A stretch of 64,000 nt of DNA from Palauibacter sp965207805 (GTDB lineage Bacteria > Gemmatimonadota > Gemmatimonadetes > Palauibacterales > Palauibacteraceae). Location of the stretch: the NCBI GenBank assembly GCA_965207805.1, contig OZ242312.1, forward strand, positions 1,550,001-1,614,000, in the 5' to 3' direction. Shown here in pieces: positions 35,879 through 44,472 of the stretch (the first letter of the stretch is position 1; each line of letters begins with the position of its first letter). The position numbers were made by a program, and so were the translations under genes. The notes under the pieces were generated by a model. That model saw nothing but the letters and a program-made list of their open reading frames with translations, was not told where the DNA came from and did not search any database.

Positions 35879-36840
35879 TGTCGACACCGGTGGCCGGGTC
35901 GAGACTCCGCGTCGCCTACAGCGCCGGGTATACGGTGCCGCTGCCCGAGGGCCATCGATTCCCGATGGGGAAGTTCCTCGCGCTGAGGCAGATCCTCGAA
36001 CGTGACGGGATCATCGGGCGGAACGACATCGTCGAGCCGGAGCAGGCCTCATGGGAGGACTTGGCGCTCGTGCATACGCCGGAGTACCTCTACAAGCTCC
36101 GGTACGGCACGCTGGGGCGCGCGGAGGAGCGACGCCTCGGGCTCCCGTGGTCGCCGGCGCTCGTCCGCCGCTCGCGACTCGCCGTCCGGGGCACGGTCAA
36201 TGCGGCCTGGATGGCGCTGGAAGATGGAGTAGCGGCGAACCTGGCCGGGGGGACGCACCATGCATTTCCGGACCACGGAGAAGGGTTCTGCGTCTTGAAC
36301 GACGTGGGCGTCGCCGTCAGGGTACTGCGCCGCGGCGGGTGGATTCGCCGCGCGCTCGTCGTGGACCTCGATGTCCATCAGGGGAACGGCACCGCCGCCG
36401 TGTTCGCCGACGATCCCGACACCTTCACCTTCTCCATGCACGGGGCGGGCAACTACCCGTTCCGGCCCACTCCATCGGATCTCGATGTGGCCCTGCCCGA
36501 CGGCGCGGGAGATGAGGAATACGAGGAGGCGCTGCGGCGATGCCTTCCCGAGGCCGTGTCCCGGTCGCGTCCCGATGTCGTGTTCTACCTCGGGGGTGTG
36601 GACGTCGTCGCCGGCGACCGTTTCGGACGCCTCGCGCTCACGCGCGCCGGTCTGGAGCGAAGGGATCGGCGGGTCATCGGCACGCTGCGCGGGCAGGGGA
36701 TCCCGCTCACGCTCCTCCTGTCGGGCGGGTATGCGGCCACGCCCCGACAGACGGCGGAACTGCACGCGGTCGCGCACAGGACGGCGCGTGAGGTCGAAAC
36801 GCGACGGCATGAGGGCGGCGGCATGAGGGCGACGGCATGA
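35878..36840 (+). CDS. histone deacetylase family protein (zinc deacetylase)
   Basis: HDAC/acetoin-utilisation superfamily amidohydrolase, 320 aa. GTG 35878 overlaps the receptor stop. It has the charge-relay and zinc motifs: GGTHHAFPDHGEGFC (His127-His128), VDLDVHQGNGTA (Asp163, zinc ligands Asp165 and His167), YLGGVDVVAGDRFG with the third zinc Asp, and the glycine-rich LLSGGY, all intact, so it should be active. N-terminal YSAGYTVPLPEGHRFPMGK is typical of the bacterial group. The substrate could be acetyl-polyamine, acetyl-protein or a small molecule. It ends in a triple 14 bp repeat overlapping the menF start. Confidence 0.92.
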   Translation: MSTPVAGSRLRVAYSAGYTVPLPEGHRFPMGKFLALRQILERDGIIGRNDIVEPEQASWEDLALVHTPEYLYKLRYGTLGRAEERRLGLPWSPALVRRSRLAVRGTVNAAWMALEDGVAANLAGGTHHAFPDHGEGFCVLNDVGVAVRVLRRGGWIRRALVVDLDVHQGNGTAAVFADDPDTFTFSMHGAGNYPFRPTPSDLDVALPDGAGDEEYEEALRRCLPEAVSRSRPDVVFYLGGVDVVAGDRFGRLALTRAGLERRDRRVIGTLRGQGIPLTLLLSGGYAATPRQTAELHAVAHRTAREVETRRHEGGGMRATA

Positions 36841-36850
36841 AGGCGGCGCG
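36809..36850. repeat. three imperfect 14 bp tandem repeats at the HDAC/menF junction
   Basis: Copies start at 36809, 36823 and 36837, each beginning ATGARGGCG. Because 14 is not a multiple of three, the three ATG triplets fall in three different frames: the second is in the upstream gene's frame, the third is the menF start, and the first opens a five-codon peptide stopping at 36826. Confidence 0.9.
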
Positions 36851-38270
36851 CCCGTCCCGCGGAAAGCGGGTGGAGGGGGCGGTCGACGCCGCGGGCGGGG
36901 CGGGTTACTTCGCCAGCGTGACCTTGCGTTTGCCGAGCATCGAGCCCGAAGCGGTGCTCGCTTCGCCGACCGTCGGCGTGCGCGGCTTCTGGCAAAGCGG
37001 CCCCCACTGGATCGCGCACGCAGGCTCCGCTGCGGAGATCGACAGCCGGGAGGGGGTGCCGGGACCCCCTCCCCGAGGTCTCATCTCCTGGATGCGGGAG
37101 CGCGCGGAGAAACTGTTCTCGGAACCGTGGGTCCTCGACCTGGATGGGGAGGCGCGGCGCCCCCGTATGCATGGCGGCTTCGCCTTCGACCCCGCGCGCC
37201 GTGCGGATCGGGAGCCCGGCTTCTGGGAGGCGTTCCCGAGTGCGCGTTTCGTGCTGCCCGCCTACGAAGTCGAGGCGGACGAACGCGGCGCGTGGTTGAC
37301 GGTGACGCGCCGCTTCGCCGCCGGCACCTCCGGAGATCAGGCCATCGATCGACTCCGCCGCCGCGCGACGCGTACGCGCGAACAACTGGCCAGGCTCGAG
37401 CGCCACGGGGCGACGCCGGGGCCCGTCCCGTCCGCGACCGCCATCGAGGAACTCGTGGACCGCCGGCAATGGCGGCGCGCCGTCAACGAGATCCTCGACG
37501 AGATCCGGTCCAGTCGGGTTCGCAAGGTCGTGCTCGCGCGTTCCATCGACATCACGCTCGGAAGACCGCCGGACTCCGCGGCCGTTCTCACCGCTCTGCG
37601 CACGGCGAACCCGCTCGCGCACCTCTACCTGATGCAGTTCGCGCGCGACCGCTTCCTCGTCGGCGCCGCCCCGGAGTTGATCGGTTCGCTGCGCGGCCGG
37701 CGTTTCCGCACGATGGCCGTCGGGGGGTCGACGCCGCGCGGCGCGGATCCGGCATCGGACGCCTGGCTCGGCCGCCAGTTGATCGATAGCCGCAAGAACC
37801 GGGAGGAACATCTCGTCGTGGTCGAGGACATCGTCGAGCGGCTGCGTCAGGCCGGTGTCCGGATCGGTGCGATCCCGGAGCCCGCCCTCCTGCGGCTGCC
37901 GCGGATCCAGCACCTGCGCACGGACCTGGAGGCGGAAACTCGACCCGGGACGCATATCCTGTCGCTTGTGGAAAAGCTCCATCCCACTGCGGCCGTGTGC
38001 GGTGATCCGCGCGACAACGCGCTCGAGATGATCCGCGCGCGCGAGACGGAGAGTCGCGGGTGGTACGCGGGCCCCGTCGGCTGGTTCGACGAAGAGGGTA
38101 ACGGGGAGTTCGCTCCCGCGTTGCGCGGCGGGGTAGCCAGGGGCCCGCTGTTTCGCCTCTACGCCGCCGCGGGCCTCGTGAGCAGCTCCCGGGCTCAGGC
38201 GGAATGGGACGAGACCCGGGTGAAGCTGCAGACGATGCTCGCGGCCCTCGGTGTCGCGCGGATGCGGTGA
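36837..38270 (+). CDS. menF: isochorismate synthase MenF
   Basis: Converts chorismate to isochorismate, the first menaquinone step. 477 aa; the catalytic ADC-synthase-like domain covers about 205-470: SRVRKVVLARSI, FLVGAAPELIGSLRG, FRTMAVGGSTPRG, HLVVVEDIVE, LSLVEKLHPTAAVCGDPR and RGWYAGPVGWFD. The N-terminal 200 residues are the variable half of the family. The ATGA start overlaps the deacetylase gene, and the stop overlaps menD (GTGA). Supply of chorismate would come from the shikimate route, of which aroQ is at 21.4 kb. Confidence 0.94.
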   Translation: MKAARPSRGKRVEGAVDAAGGAGYFASVTLRLPSIEPEAVLASPTVGVRGFWQSGPHWIAHAGSAAEIDSREGVPGPPPRGLISWMRERAEKLFSEPWVLDLDGEARRPRMHGGFAFDPARRADREPGFWEAFPSARFVLPAYEVEADERGAWLTVTRRFAAGTSGDQAIDRLRRRATRTREQLARLERHGATPGPVPSATAIEELVDRRQWRRAVNEILDEIRSSRVRKVVLARSIDITLGRPPDSAAVLTALRTANPLAHLYLMQFARDRFLVGAAPELIGSLRGRRFRTMAVGGSTPRGADPASDAWLGRQLIDSRKNREEHLVVVEDIVERLRQAGVRIGAIPEPALLRLPRIQHLRTDLEAETRPGTHILSLVEKLHPTAAVCGDPRDNALEMIRARETESRGWYAGPVGWFDEEGNGEFAPALRGGVARGPLFRLYAAAGLVSSSRAQAEWDETRVKLQTMLAALGVARMR

Positions 38271-40030
38271 GCCGGACGCCGGCCGCGCCCAATCGGAACG
38301 CACTGTGGGCGCGGGCGCTCGTCGATGGGCTCGCCCGCCGCGGAGTGTCGCACGCCTGCATCGGTTCCGGATCCCGCTCCGCCCCCCTCGTGGAAGCGCT
38401 GACCTCGGACGACCGGTTCACGCTTCACCCGCATGTGGACGAACGGAGCGCCGCCTTCTTTGCTCTGGGCGTGGGCGCGGCGAGCGGACGGCCGGCGGCG
38501 GTCGTCACGACGTCCGGCACCGCCGCGGCCAACCTCTTTCCGGCCGTGGTGGAAGCGAGCCGGAGCGAGATCCCCTTCCTCGCGCTGACGGCCGACCGGC
38601 CGGCGGCGCTGCGGGGCACGGACGCGAACCAGACGATCGACCAGCGCGATCTCTTCGGCCGCTACGCCCGGCGATCCATCGACCTCGCGCTTCCGGAACC
38701 GACCGCCGCGGGGCTCGTCCGCCTGGGGACCGCGGTGGAGGCGGCGTGGCGCGCGGCGCTGGGGTCTCCCGCGGGACCGGCGCACCTGAACGTCCAGTTC
38801 GCGAAGCCGCTCGAGCCGGTTCACGTGCCCGGCGACGTGCCCCCCGGCCTGGAGCCGCGCCTTCCCGGCTCCACGACGCCCGGCGACCCGCCCGGAACCC
38901 TTACGCCGGACGTCGGTCGTGAACTTGCCGCCCTGCTGCAAGGCGTACGGCGACCACTCATCGTCTGCGGTCCCAACCAGCGGACCGGGATCGGCCGCGC
39001 CGCCCTGGCGCTGGCGGCCCGGCTGCGCGCTCCGCTCGTCGCCGATCCGCTCTCCGGCGCCCGTTTCGGCTCCGGCGCGGAGCGCTGGACGATGAGCAGC
39101 GCCGATCTCTCGCTCCGTGCCGATGACGTCGCCGCGGCGTTGCGCCCGGATCTGGTCGTTCGCGTCGGACGCGCGCCGACCTCCGCGGCCGTCTGTCGTT
39201 ACCTGGAGCGGCACGCGGACGCGCCCCAGTTCGTTCTCGACGCCGCGCACCGCTGGCGGGATCATCTCGCCACACGCGCACGGCCACTGACCGGCGATCC
39301 CGTCGCGACCCTCGGGCGGGCGGCCGCGACCGACTCCGGACAAGTGGATGAGGCCTGGGTCGAGCGGTGGCGGGCAGTGGACCGCGCGGCGCGCCTCGCG
39401 GTCGAGCCGCCGCTGGCGGAGACCTGGTTCGAGGGCGCCGTCGCCGACGCCATGGCGAAGAGCCTCCCGGAAGGGACGCCCTGGTTTATCGGCAACTCGA
39501 TGCCGATTCGCGACGTGGACGCGTTCACCCGGGCGACGGATCGACCGCTGCATACCCTCGGCCTTCGAGGCGCGAGCGGGATCGACGGCAACGTGAGCGC
39601 CGCGCTCGGCGCCGCGGCCGCGTCGGGACGACCCTCGGCCGCGCTCATGGGCGATCTCACGCTGCTCCACGACGTGGGGGCGCTGCTCGCGGATCGCCCG
39701 CCCGGCATCTCGCTGCACCTCGTCGTCATCCAGAACCGCGGCGGCGGCATCTTCCACATGCTGCCGATCCGCGAGCACGATCCGCCCTTCACGCCGTACG
39801 TGGTCATGCCCCAGTCCGTAGATCTGTGCGCGGTTGCCGCCGCCGCCGGAATCCCGCACCGTCTCGTCTCGTCGGCCGCCGAATTGCGGGAGGCCGTGAT
39901 GGCGCCGGGCCCGGAATCGGAGGGCCGGGGCCTCCGCCTCACCGAGGCGTCCATCGAGCGTGAACACAACTGGCAGCAGCGCACCGCCGCGATCGAAAGC
40001 GCGAAGGAGGCGGCGCGCCGCGAGATCTGA
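38267..40030 (+). CDS. menD: SEPHCHC synthase MenD
   Basis: Thiamine-diphosphate enzyme joining isochorismate and 2-oxoglutarate to form SEPHCHC. GTG 38267 (GTGA overlap with menF), 587 aa. GSGSRSAPLVEAL, HVDERSAAFFALG (ThDP-activating Glu), TTSGTAAANLFPAVVEAS, LRGTDANQTIDQRDLFG, and the C-terminal ThDP/Mg site with MGDLTLLHDVGAL and VVIQNRGGGIF are all present. It is 13 bp upstream of menB. Confidence 0.94.
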   Translation: MSRTPAAPNRNALWARALVDGLARRGVSHACIGSGSRSAPLVEALTSDDRFTLHPHVDERSAAFFALGVGAASGRPAAVVTTSGTAAANLFPAVVEASRSEIPFLALTADRPAALRGTDANQTIDQRDLFGRYARRSIDLALPEPTAAGLVRLGTAVEAAWRAALGSPAGPAHLNVQFAKPLEPVHVPGDVPPGLEPRLPGSTTPGDPPGTLTPDVGRELAALLQGVRRPLIVCGPNQRTGIGRAALALAARLRAPLVADPLSGARFGSGAERWTMSSADLSLRADDVAAALRPDLVVRVGRAPTSAAVCRYLERHADAPQFVLDAAHRWRDHLATRARPLTGDPVATLGRAAATDSGQVDEAWVERWRAVDRAARLAVEPPLAETWFEGAVADAMAKSLPEGTPWFIGNSMPIRDVDAFTRATDRPLHTLGLRGASGIDGNVSAALGAAAASGRPSAALMGDLTLLHDVGALLADRPPGISLHLVVIQNRGGGIFHMLPIREHDPPFTPYVVMPQSVDLCAVAAAAGIPHRLVSSAAELREAVMAPGPESEGRGLRLTEASIEREHNWQQRTAAIESAKEAARREI

Positions 40031-40043
40031 GGGAGAACCCGCG

Positions 40044-40904
40044 ATGGCAGAGACCTTCTCGCCCCCGGAAAGCGGTGTCGACTGGGAGCCGGCCGGCGAA
40101 TACCGGGACATCACCTATCACAAGAGCGACGGGATCGCCCGCATCGCCTTCAACCGACCCGAGGTCCGCAACGCGTTCCGCCCCGACACGCTGTTCGAGA
40201 TGTACGAGGCGTTTCAAGACGCGAGAGATGACGAGCGGATTGGCGTCGTCCTCCTCACGGGCAACGGACCTTCGCGAGACGGGAAGTGGGCCTTCTGCTC
40301 CGGCGGCGACCAGCGGGTGCGCGGGACGGCCGGATACGTGGGGAAGGACGGGGTCGCGCGCCTCAACGTCCTCGAGCTCCAGCGTTTCATCCGGTCGATG
40401 CCGAAGCCCGTCATCGCGCTCGTCGCCGGCTACGCGATCGGCGGTGGGCACGTGCTGCATGTCGTGTGCGATCTCACGATCGCGGCGGACAACGCCGTGT
40501 TCGGCCAGACGGGGCCGAAGGTGGGAAGCTTCGACGGGGGGTTCGGTTCCTCGTACCTGGCGCGGTCCGTGGGCCAGAAGAAGGCGCGCGAGATCTGGTA
40601 CCTGTGCCGGCAGTACGGAGCGGAGGAGGCCGAGCGGATGGGGCTCGTAAACAAGGTCGTACCGCTGGCGCGGATGGAAGCGGAGGGGGTCGACTGGGCG
40701 CGCGAAATCCTTGGGAAGAGCCCGCTCGCGATCCGGTGCCTGAAGGCGGCGATGAACGCGGACTGCGATGGCCAGGCCGGGCTGCAGGAACTGGCCGGCC
40801 ACGCGACGATGCTCTTCTACATGACCGAGGAAGGTCAGGAAGGGAAGAACGCTTTTCTCGAGAAGCGCGCGCCGAACTTCAGACAGTACCCTTGGCGTCC
40901 GTAA
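40044..40904 (+). CDS. menB: 1,4-dihydroxy-2-naphthoyl-CoA synthase MenB
   Basis: Crotonase-fold ring-closing enzyme of menaquinone synthesis, 286 aa. KWAFCSGGDQRVRG, AGYAIGGGHVLHVVCDLTIA, FGQTGPKVGSFDGGFGSSYL and REIWYLCRQY are the classical MenB motifs. The ATG follows GGGAGA (40031-40036). The last four codons overlap the TTG start of menA. Confidence 0.96.
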   Translation: MAETFSPPESGVDWEPAGEYRDITYHKSDGIARIAFNRPEVRNAFRPDTLFEMYEAFQDARDDERIGVVLLTGNGPSRDGKWAFCSGGDQRVRGTAGYVGKDGVARLNVLELQRFIRSMPKPVIALVAGYAIGGGHVLHVVCDLTIAADNAVFGQTGPKVGSFDGGFGSSYLARSVGQKKAREIWYLCRQYGAEEAERMGLVNKVVPLARMEAEGVDWAREILGKSPLAIRCLKAAMNADCDGQAGLQELAGHATMLFYMTEEGQEGKNAFLEKRAPNFRQYPWRP

Positions 40905-41785
40905 CGCCCGGCAGCGCGGGCGCGTGGATCGCCGGCGCGCGCCTGCGCACGCTGCCGGCCGCGGTCGGGCCCGTGCTCGCGGGCGGCGGGTTGGCATGGA
41001 AGGACGGCGGCTTCGCCGTCGCGCCCTTTCTGGCGGCGCTCGGTGCGGCGCTGCTGATTCAGATCGGCACGAATTTCGCGAACGACTATTCCGATTTCGC
41101 GCGCGGAGCGGACACGGCCGACCGGCTCGGGACGCCGCGGGTGACGCAGACCGGTCTCCTGACTGCGGCCGCCGTCCGGCTCGGGGCGGCGGTCTCGTTC
41201 GCACTCGCGGTCGCGGTCGGCGTCTATCTCGTGGTCGTCGGTGGATGGCCGGTGCTGTGGATCGGCGTAGGCGCGATCGTGCTGGCGGTCTGCTACACGG
41301 GTGGACCGTGGCCGTACGGCTACCACGGGCTGGGCGACGTCGCCGTGCTCATCCTGTTCGGCCCGGTCGCGGTGGCAGGCACCTACTACGTGCAGCTTTC
41401 CCGCTGGGCGCCCGAGGCGCTACTCGCGGGACTCGGCGCGGGCGCGCTCGCCACGGCGATCCTGGTGGTGAACAACCTGCGCGACATCACGACGGACGCC
41501 GCGGCGGGAAAGCGCACCCTGGCCGTGCGGATCGGCCCCTCCGCGACACGGATCCAGTATTCGCTGCTCGTCGCGGCCGCCGCCGCCGTGCCGCCCGTCG
41601 GCGTCATGGCGGGATGGTGGCCCCCGGGGACACTGCTGGCGTCGGGCGCGGCTCTGTTCGTGGCCGCTCCGCTGCGCGTCGTGTGGACGTACGAGGACCC
41701 GCGGACGCTGAACCCCGCGCTCGCCGCCACGGCGCGGACGACCGGGGCCTACGGTCTCCTGTTTGCCTTCGGCTGCCTGTGGTGA
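40892..41785 (+). CDS. menA: 1,4-dihydroxy-2-naphthoate polyprenyltransferase MenA (TTG start)
   Basis: UbiA-family membrane prenyltransferase attaching the polyprenyl chain to DHNA. 297 aa, about eight to nine membrane helices. Conserved aspartate motifs NDYSDFARGADTADR and NNLRDITTDAAAGKRTLAVR, plus GTPRVTQTGLL and ILFGPVAVAGTYYVQ, identify MenA. The only in-frame start before the first motif is TTG 40892, 13 bases inside the end of menB, with no clear ribosome-binding site, suggesting coupling to menB translation. The side chain is presumably made by the synthase at 16.8 kb. Confidence 0.92.
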   Translation: MASVTPGSAGAWIAGARLRTLPAAVGPVLAGGGLAWKDGGFAVAPFLAALGAALLIQIGTNFANDYSDFARGADTADRLGTPRVTQTGLLTAAAVRLGAAVSFALAVAVGVYLVVVGGWPVLWIGVGAIVLAVCYTGGPWPYGYHGLGDVAVLILFGPVAVAGTYYVQLSRWAPEALLAGLGAGALATAILVVNNLRDITTDAAAGKRTLAVRIGPSATRIQYSLLVAAAAAVPPVGVMAGWWPPGTLLASGAALFVAAPLRVVWTYEDPRTLNPALAATARTTGAYGLLFAFGCLW

Positions 41786-43266
41786 GCAAACCCGCGACTC
41801 GCGCGCCGGCATCCTCCTTCGCGCTCGTGTCGCGCGACCGGGCGTGGTCCGCGGCGGAGATCCGCGACGCGGGCGACGCGGTGGCCGCGAGCCTGGAGGA
41901 GGAGGGGGTGGGGGCGGAAGCCGTCGTTGCGCACCAGTTCCCGCTGGATCCGGCCGGTGCGGCCGCCCTTGCCGCGGTCGCGCCGGAAACCGCCCCAGGG
42001 GGCGCCCGGGTGCTCGCGCCCGCGCATGCGGAGTGGACGCCGCATGAGCGGGACGCTTTCATCGCGGCGCTTCAACCGGCCGCTGCGCTCACGGGGAGGG
42101 CTGCGGCGTGGCCGACCTCCGGGTGGAGGTCACGGACGCTCGCGGTCCCCGGGGTCGGAGAAATCGTCCTGCATCTTCGGGATTCCGCCCCGCCCCATCC
42201 CACCGACCCGGCGGCGCCTCCGGTGCGGGCGGGTCTCTCCGGGACCGGCGTCATCCTCCCCACGTCCGGAACCGAAGGTCTGCCCCGTTTGGTCCTCCAC
42301 GAATGGCGGTCGTTGCGCGCGAACGCCGTCGCTTCGAACGAGCGCCTCGGGTTCGGCGCGGGCGACCGGTGGCTCGCGACGCTGGCCTGGGCGCACGTCG
42401 GAGGGCTCGCCGTGCCGCTGAGGGCCGCGGCCGCGGGCGCCACGGTCGCGCTCGCGGGGCCGCGGTTCGACGCCGCCTCCGTCGCCCGGGCGCTGGGCGA
42501 ACTCGCCGTGACGCACCTCTCGCTCGTGCCGGCCATGCTGCACGGGCTGCTGGCCGTCGGCGCCCGGCCGCCGGGCTCTCTGCGCGCCGTCGTGCTGGGC
42601 GGCGCGGCGACCCCGCCGGATCTGGCGGAGCGGGCCCTGTCCGCCGGCTGGCCGATCGCGCTGACGTACGGATTGACCGAGGCGGGGTCGCAGGTCACTA
42701 CGGCAACTCCGACAGAAGTGCGCGCCGGCGACCGGTCGGCCGGCGTCCCGCTGACCGGCGTCGAAGTGCGGATCCGCCCGCCCGGCGACGCGGCCGAACA
42801 CCCAGACGGCCCGGCCGCCCCGGGCCACATAGAGGTGCGCGGCGACACGCTGTTCCGGGGATACGTCGGAGAGCCCGCCCGGCCCGCCGGCGCCTGGTTC
42901 CCGACGGGCGACCTCGGTCGTCTCGACGAGCGGAGTCGTCTCGAGGTGACGGGGCGGCTGCGCGACCGCATCGTGAGCGGAGGAGCGAACGTCGATCCGG
43001 CCCAGGTCGAGGCGGTGCTCAAGGCCCACCCCGAGGTCGGTGAAGCCGCCGTCATCGGCATGCCCGATGGCCGATGGGGGCAGGTGGTGGTCGCCATCGT
43101 CGCCGGAGAAGATCCCGATCTTCCCACCCGTCTCGATCCGTGGTGTCGCGAACGACTGTCGGGTCCGCGGGTGCCGCGCCGCTGGGAGATGCTGGACCGT
43201 CTCCCCCGGACGGCGACCGGCAAGGTGGACCGCGCCAAACTGAAGACTGACTTGAGAGGCGGATGA
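41782..43266 (+). CDS. menE: o-succinylbenzoate-CoA ligase MenE
   Basis: AMP-forming acyl-CoA synthetase activating o-succinylbenzoate. GTG 41782 (GTGA overlap with menA), 494 aa. P-loop LPTSGTEGLPRLVLHEW, LTYGLTEAGSQV, WFPTGDLG, RLRDRIVSGGANVDPAQVEA and the catalytic C-terminal lysine in RTATGKVDRAKL are present. The P-loop's usual PKG reads PRL. The order menF-D-B-A-E lacks menC and menH, which must lie elsewhere or be replaced. Confidence 0.92.
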   Translation: MSKPATRAPASSFALVSRDRAWSAAEIRDAGDAVAASLEEEGVGAEAVVAHQFPLDPAGAAALAAVAPETAPGGARVLAPAHAEWTPHERDAFIAALQPAAALTGRAAAWPTSGWRSRTLAVPGVGEIVLHLRDSAPPHPTDPAAPPVRAGLSGTGVILPTSGTEGLPRLVLHEWRSLRANAVASNERLGFGAGDRWLATLAWAHVGGLAVPLRAAAAGATVALAGPRFDAASVARALGELAVTHLSLVPAMLHGLLAVGARPPGSLRAVVLGGAATPPDLAERALSAGWPIALTYGLTEAGSQVTTATPTEVRAGDRSAGVPLTGVEVRIRPPGDAAEHPDGPAAPGHIEVRGDTLFRGYVGEPARPAGAWFPTGDLGRLDERSRLEVTGRLRDRIVSGGANVDPAQVEAVLKAHPEVGEAAVIGMPDGRWGQVVVAIVAGEDPDLPTRLDPWCRERLSGPRVPRRWEMLDRLPRTATGKVDRAKLKTDLRGG

Positions 43267-44432
43267 TGGGACGACCGAACATGGCACTCACCTGCCAGAA
43301 GAGTCGGTTCGCGCTCGACGAACGCGCACACTTCCTGAACTGTGCTTATCTCGGACCCCTCCCGCGCTCGGTCGCGGAGGCGGGGGTGGAGGGAATTCGC
43401 CGCAAAAGCTCGCCCACGCCCTTTCCGAGCGCGGCGTTCTTCACGGACTGCGATCGTGCCCGACAGCGCTTCGGGCGCCTCGTCAACGCTCCGCCGGAGC
43501 GGATCGCGCTCGCGCCTTCCGCGTCCTACGGCATCGAGGTCGCGGCCCGGAATCTCCCGCTCGAACCGGGACAGAACATCGTGGTGCTCGGTGAGCAGTT
43601 CCCGAGCAACGTCTACGCTTGGCGGCGCCAGGCGGCGGCCCACGGATGTGACGTTCGGACGGTGGATCGCCCTGGGCCGCCCCCGTCCGCCGCGCTGTGG
43701 AACGAGCGCCTGCTCGAAGCGATCGGCCCGGACACCGCCGTCGTTGCTCTCCCGCACTGCCACTGGACGGACGGTACCCGGATCGACCTCGAGGCGGCGG
43801 GGGAGCGGGCGCGCGAAGTCGGCGCCGCGCTCGTCATCGACGGCTCGCAGTCCATCGGCGCCGTACCGTTCGACGTGGAGCACTTCCAGCCCGACGCGTT
43901 GATCACCGTCGGATACAAGTGGCTCCTGGGGCCGTATTCGACCGCGTTCGGGTACTACGGTCCCCGCTTCGACGACGGCACGCCGCTCGAGGAAACATGG
44001 ATCTCGCGCCGCGGTTCCGAGGACTTTCAGGGTCTTGTCGACTATACCGACGAATACAGGGGAGGGGCCGCCCGCTATGACGTCGGCCAGACATCCAATT
44101 TCATCCTCGTGCCGATGCTCGTCGAGGCGCTGGATCTGATTCTCGACTGGAACCCCGCCCGCATCCTCGACTATTGCCGCGCCCTGCTGTCCGGCCTCGC
44201 GGATGAACTGCGCGTCCGCGGCTGGGCGATCGAGGACGACGAGTGGCGCACGGGGAACATCCTCGGCGTCCGCCTGCCCGCGGGCTGCGACCTTGCCGAA
44301 GTGGACGCCCGCCTCGCCGAGGCCCGCGTCTACGCCTCCCTGCGCGGCGATGCCCTGCGCGTCTCCCCGAACGTCTACAACGAGCCGCGCGACATCGACG
44401 CCCTCCGCCAGGTACTGGCGCTCTACGGCTAG
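43263..44432 (+). CDS. class V aminotransferase (PLP), function unassigned
   Basis: Fold-type I PLP enzyme of the class V (cysteine desulfurase/isopenicillin N epimerase-like) family, 389 aa. ALVIDGSQSIGAVPFDV carries the PLP-binding Asp, and VGYKWLLGPYST has the Schiff-base lysine at 219. PHCHWTDGTRIDL holds the His that stacks on PLP. It starts in an ATGA overlap with menE (second ATG at 43266), so it is cotranslated with the men genes, although no aminotransferase is needed for menaquinone. There is no desulfurase active-site Cys that I can place, so a carbon-nitrogen lyase or transaminase role is likelier. Confidence 0.85.
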   Translation: MMGRPNMALTCQKSRFALDERAHFLNCAYLGPLPRSVAEAGVEGIRRKSSPTPFPSAAFFTDCDRARQRFGRLVNAPPERIALAPSASYGIEVAARNLPLEPGQNIVVLGEQFPSNVYAWRRQAAAHGCDVRTVDRPGPPPSAALWNERLLEAIGPDTAVVALPHCHWTDGTRIDLEAAGERAREVGAALVIDGSQSIGAVPFDVEHFQPDALITVGYKWLLGPYSTAFGYYGPRFDDGTPLEETWISRRGSEDFQGLVDYTDEYRGGAARYDVGQTSNFILVPMLVEALDLILDWNPARILDYCRALLSGLADELRVRGWAIEDDEWRTGNILGVRLPAGCDLAEVDARLAEARVYASLRGDALRVSPNVYNEPRDIDALRQVLALYG

Positions 44433-44442
44433 AGTGTGGTAC

Positions 44443-44472
44443 CGGCCTCAGCCCGGGTGTCGCGGGAGGCCG
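44443..44472. terminator. possible hairpin between convergent genes
   Basis: A 7 bp inverted repeat CGGCCTC/GAGGCCG with a 16-base loop that contains CCCGGG lies across the end of the minus-strand protease gene, just after the aminotransferase stop. There is no T-tract. It may end transcription from either side. Confidence 0.3.

Noticed and set aside
35405..35887. Minus-strand frame at the end of the TonB receptor gene
   Set aside because: Antisense shadow of the barrel's C-terminus; no family features and no signal.
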